Shown here: positions 63,735 to 64,000 of the stretch, in pieces
How positions within the stretch are numbered: the first letter of the stretch is position 1
Layout of the letters: each line of letters opens with the position of its first letter
Source of the DNA: an uncultured Rhizobiaceae group bacterium
GTDB lineage: Bacteria > Pseudomonadota > Alphaproteobacteria > Rhizobiales > Rhizobiaceae
Direction: 5' to 3'
Assembly (NCBI GenBank): GCA_947501445.1
Contig: CANMVS010000001.1
Span: 124,001 to 188,000 of the forward strand
Length of the DNA: 64,000 nucleotides
Notes under the pieces: generated by a model
Seen by the model: the letters and a program-made list of their open reading frames with translations, nothing else
What the model was told of the DNA's origin: nothing
Database searches by the model: none
Position numbers and translations under genes: made by a program

Positions 63735-64000
63735 TCAGACCCCGAAATAGGCGTTGCTGATGGCCTCTCGCGAGACCGTTTTTGAGCTGCCCTCAAGCGA
63801 CACACGCCCCTCCTGAAGGCAATAGACCCGGTGCGATACATTGATCGCGCGGGTTATGTCCTGCTCCACGATGATGGCACTCATGCCGCCGCCGATTATG
63901 CCGGGCAGCGCTTCGTAAATTGTCTTGATGATAATGGGCGCAAGACCCAGGCTGATTTCATCAAACAGCAGCAGATCAGGGTTGGCCATCAATGCCCGGC
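63735..64000 (-). CDS. ABC transporter ATP-binding protein (LivF type), partial
   Basis: The C-terminal part of an ATPase cut by the right edge. RALMANPDLLLFDEISLGLAP (Walker B and D-loop, in frame up to the edge) and AIIVEQDITRAINVSHRVYCLQEGR (H-loop region) fit LivF. The sequence before these motifs lies outside the window. It is the most upstream visible gene of the minus-strand operon. Confidence 0.87.
   Translation of the reverse strand, partial: RALMANPDLLLFDEISLGLAPIIIKTIYEALPGIIGGGMSAIIVEQDITRAINVSHRVYCLQEGRVSLEGSSKTVSREAISNAYFGV

Overview
The window looks like an alphaproteobacterial chromosome segment, most likely Hyphomicrobiales (Rhizobiales) and plausibly marine. The basis is a MucR/Ros zinc-finger regulator, a complete rhizobial-type alpha-glucoside (agl) operon, two TRAP transporters, a BKACE (DUF849) enzyme, an IalB-like protein and a RIME-like intergenic repeat family. 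I see no rRNA, tRNA, CRISPR array or complete insertion sequence.

Layout. 1-5.0 kb holds a membrane ClpP-like protein, MucR with a long AT-rich leader, a DedA protein, an IalB-like secreted protein and an orphan phage-type DUF6362 gene. 5.2-12.9 kb is aglR and aglEFGAK, with a recognisable promoter and a perfect 12-bp operator. 13.1-15.6 kb holds a reductive-dehalogenase-like protein divergent from a second AglR-like LacI regulator. 16-35 kb is a mosaic of short accessory units: exporters, a YafJ-type amidotransferase, an orphan FabF-like synthase with MarR, an aminotransferase, arsR-arsH, Nudix-GST, LacI/PhyH and TetR/MATE. 35.8-42.5 kb holds an outer-membrane protein, a membrane lipase-like protein, a DUF3616 protein, a GFA protein, and AraC and IclR regulators. 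42.8-49.7 kb is a LuxR regulator, an amidase and an amide/branched-chain-type ABC importer containing a permease-ATPase fusion. 49.7-54.9 kb is a TRAP transporter divergent from a GMC (choline-dehydrogenase-like) oxidoreductase. 56.3-64.0 kb is a minus-strand operon of ABC importer (livF-H-M), BKACE, TRAP dctPQM and sulfatase that runs off the right edge.

The most striking pattern is a 103-bp, two-hairpin repeat with imperfect terminal inverted repeats (TAGA...TCTA). Fourteen full or partial copies lie in the window. Eleven of fifteen convergent gene junctions carry one, and in ten cases the repeat itself supplies the stop codon of the neighbouring gene. A second recurring pattern is a stem-loop just downstream of every transporter substrate-binding gene.

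Gene starts were chosen from visible Shine-Dalgarno sequences and family lengths. Functional names come from motif recognition by eye; no database search was run.
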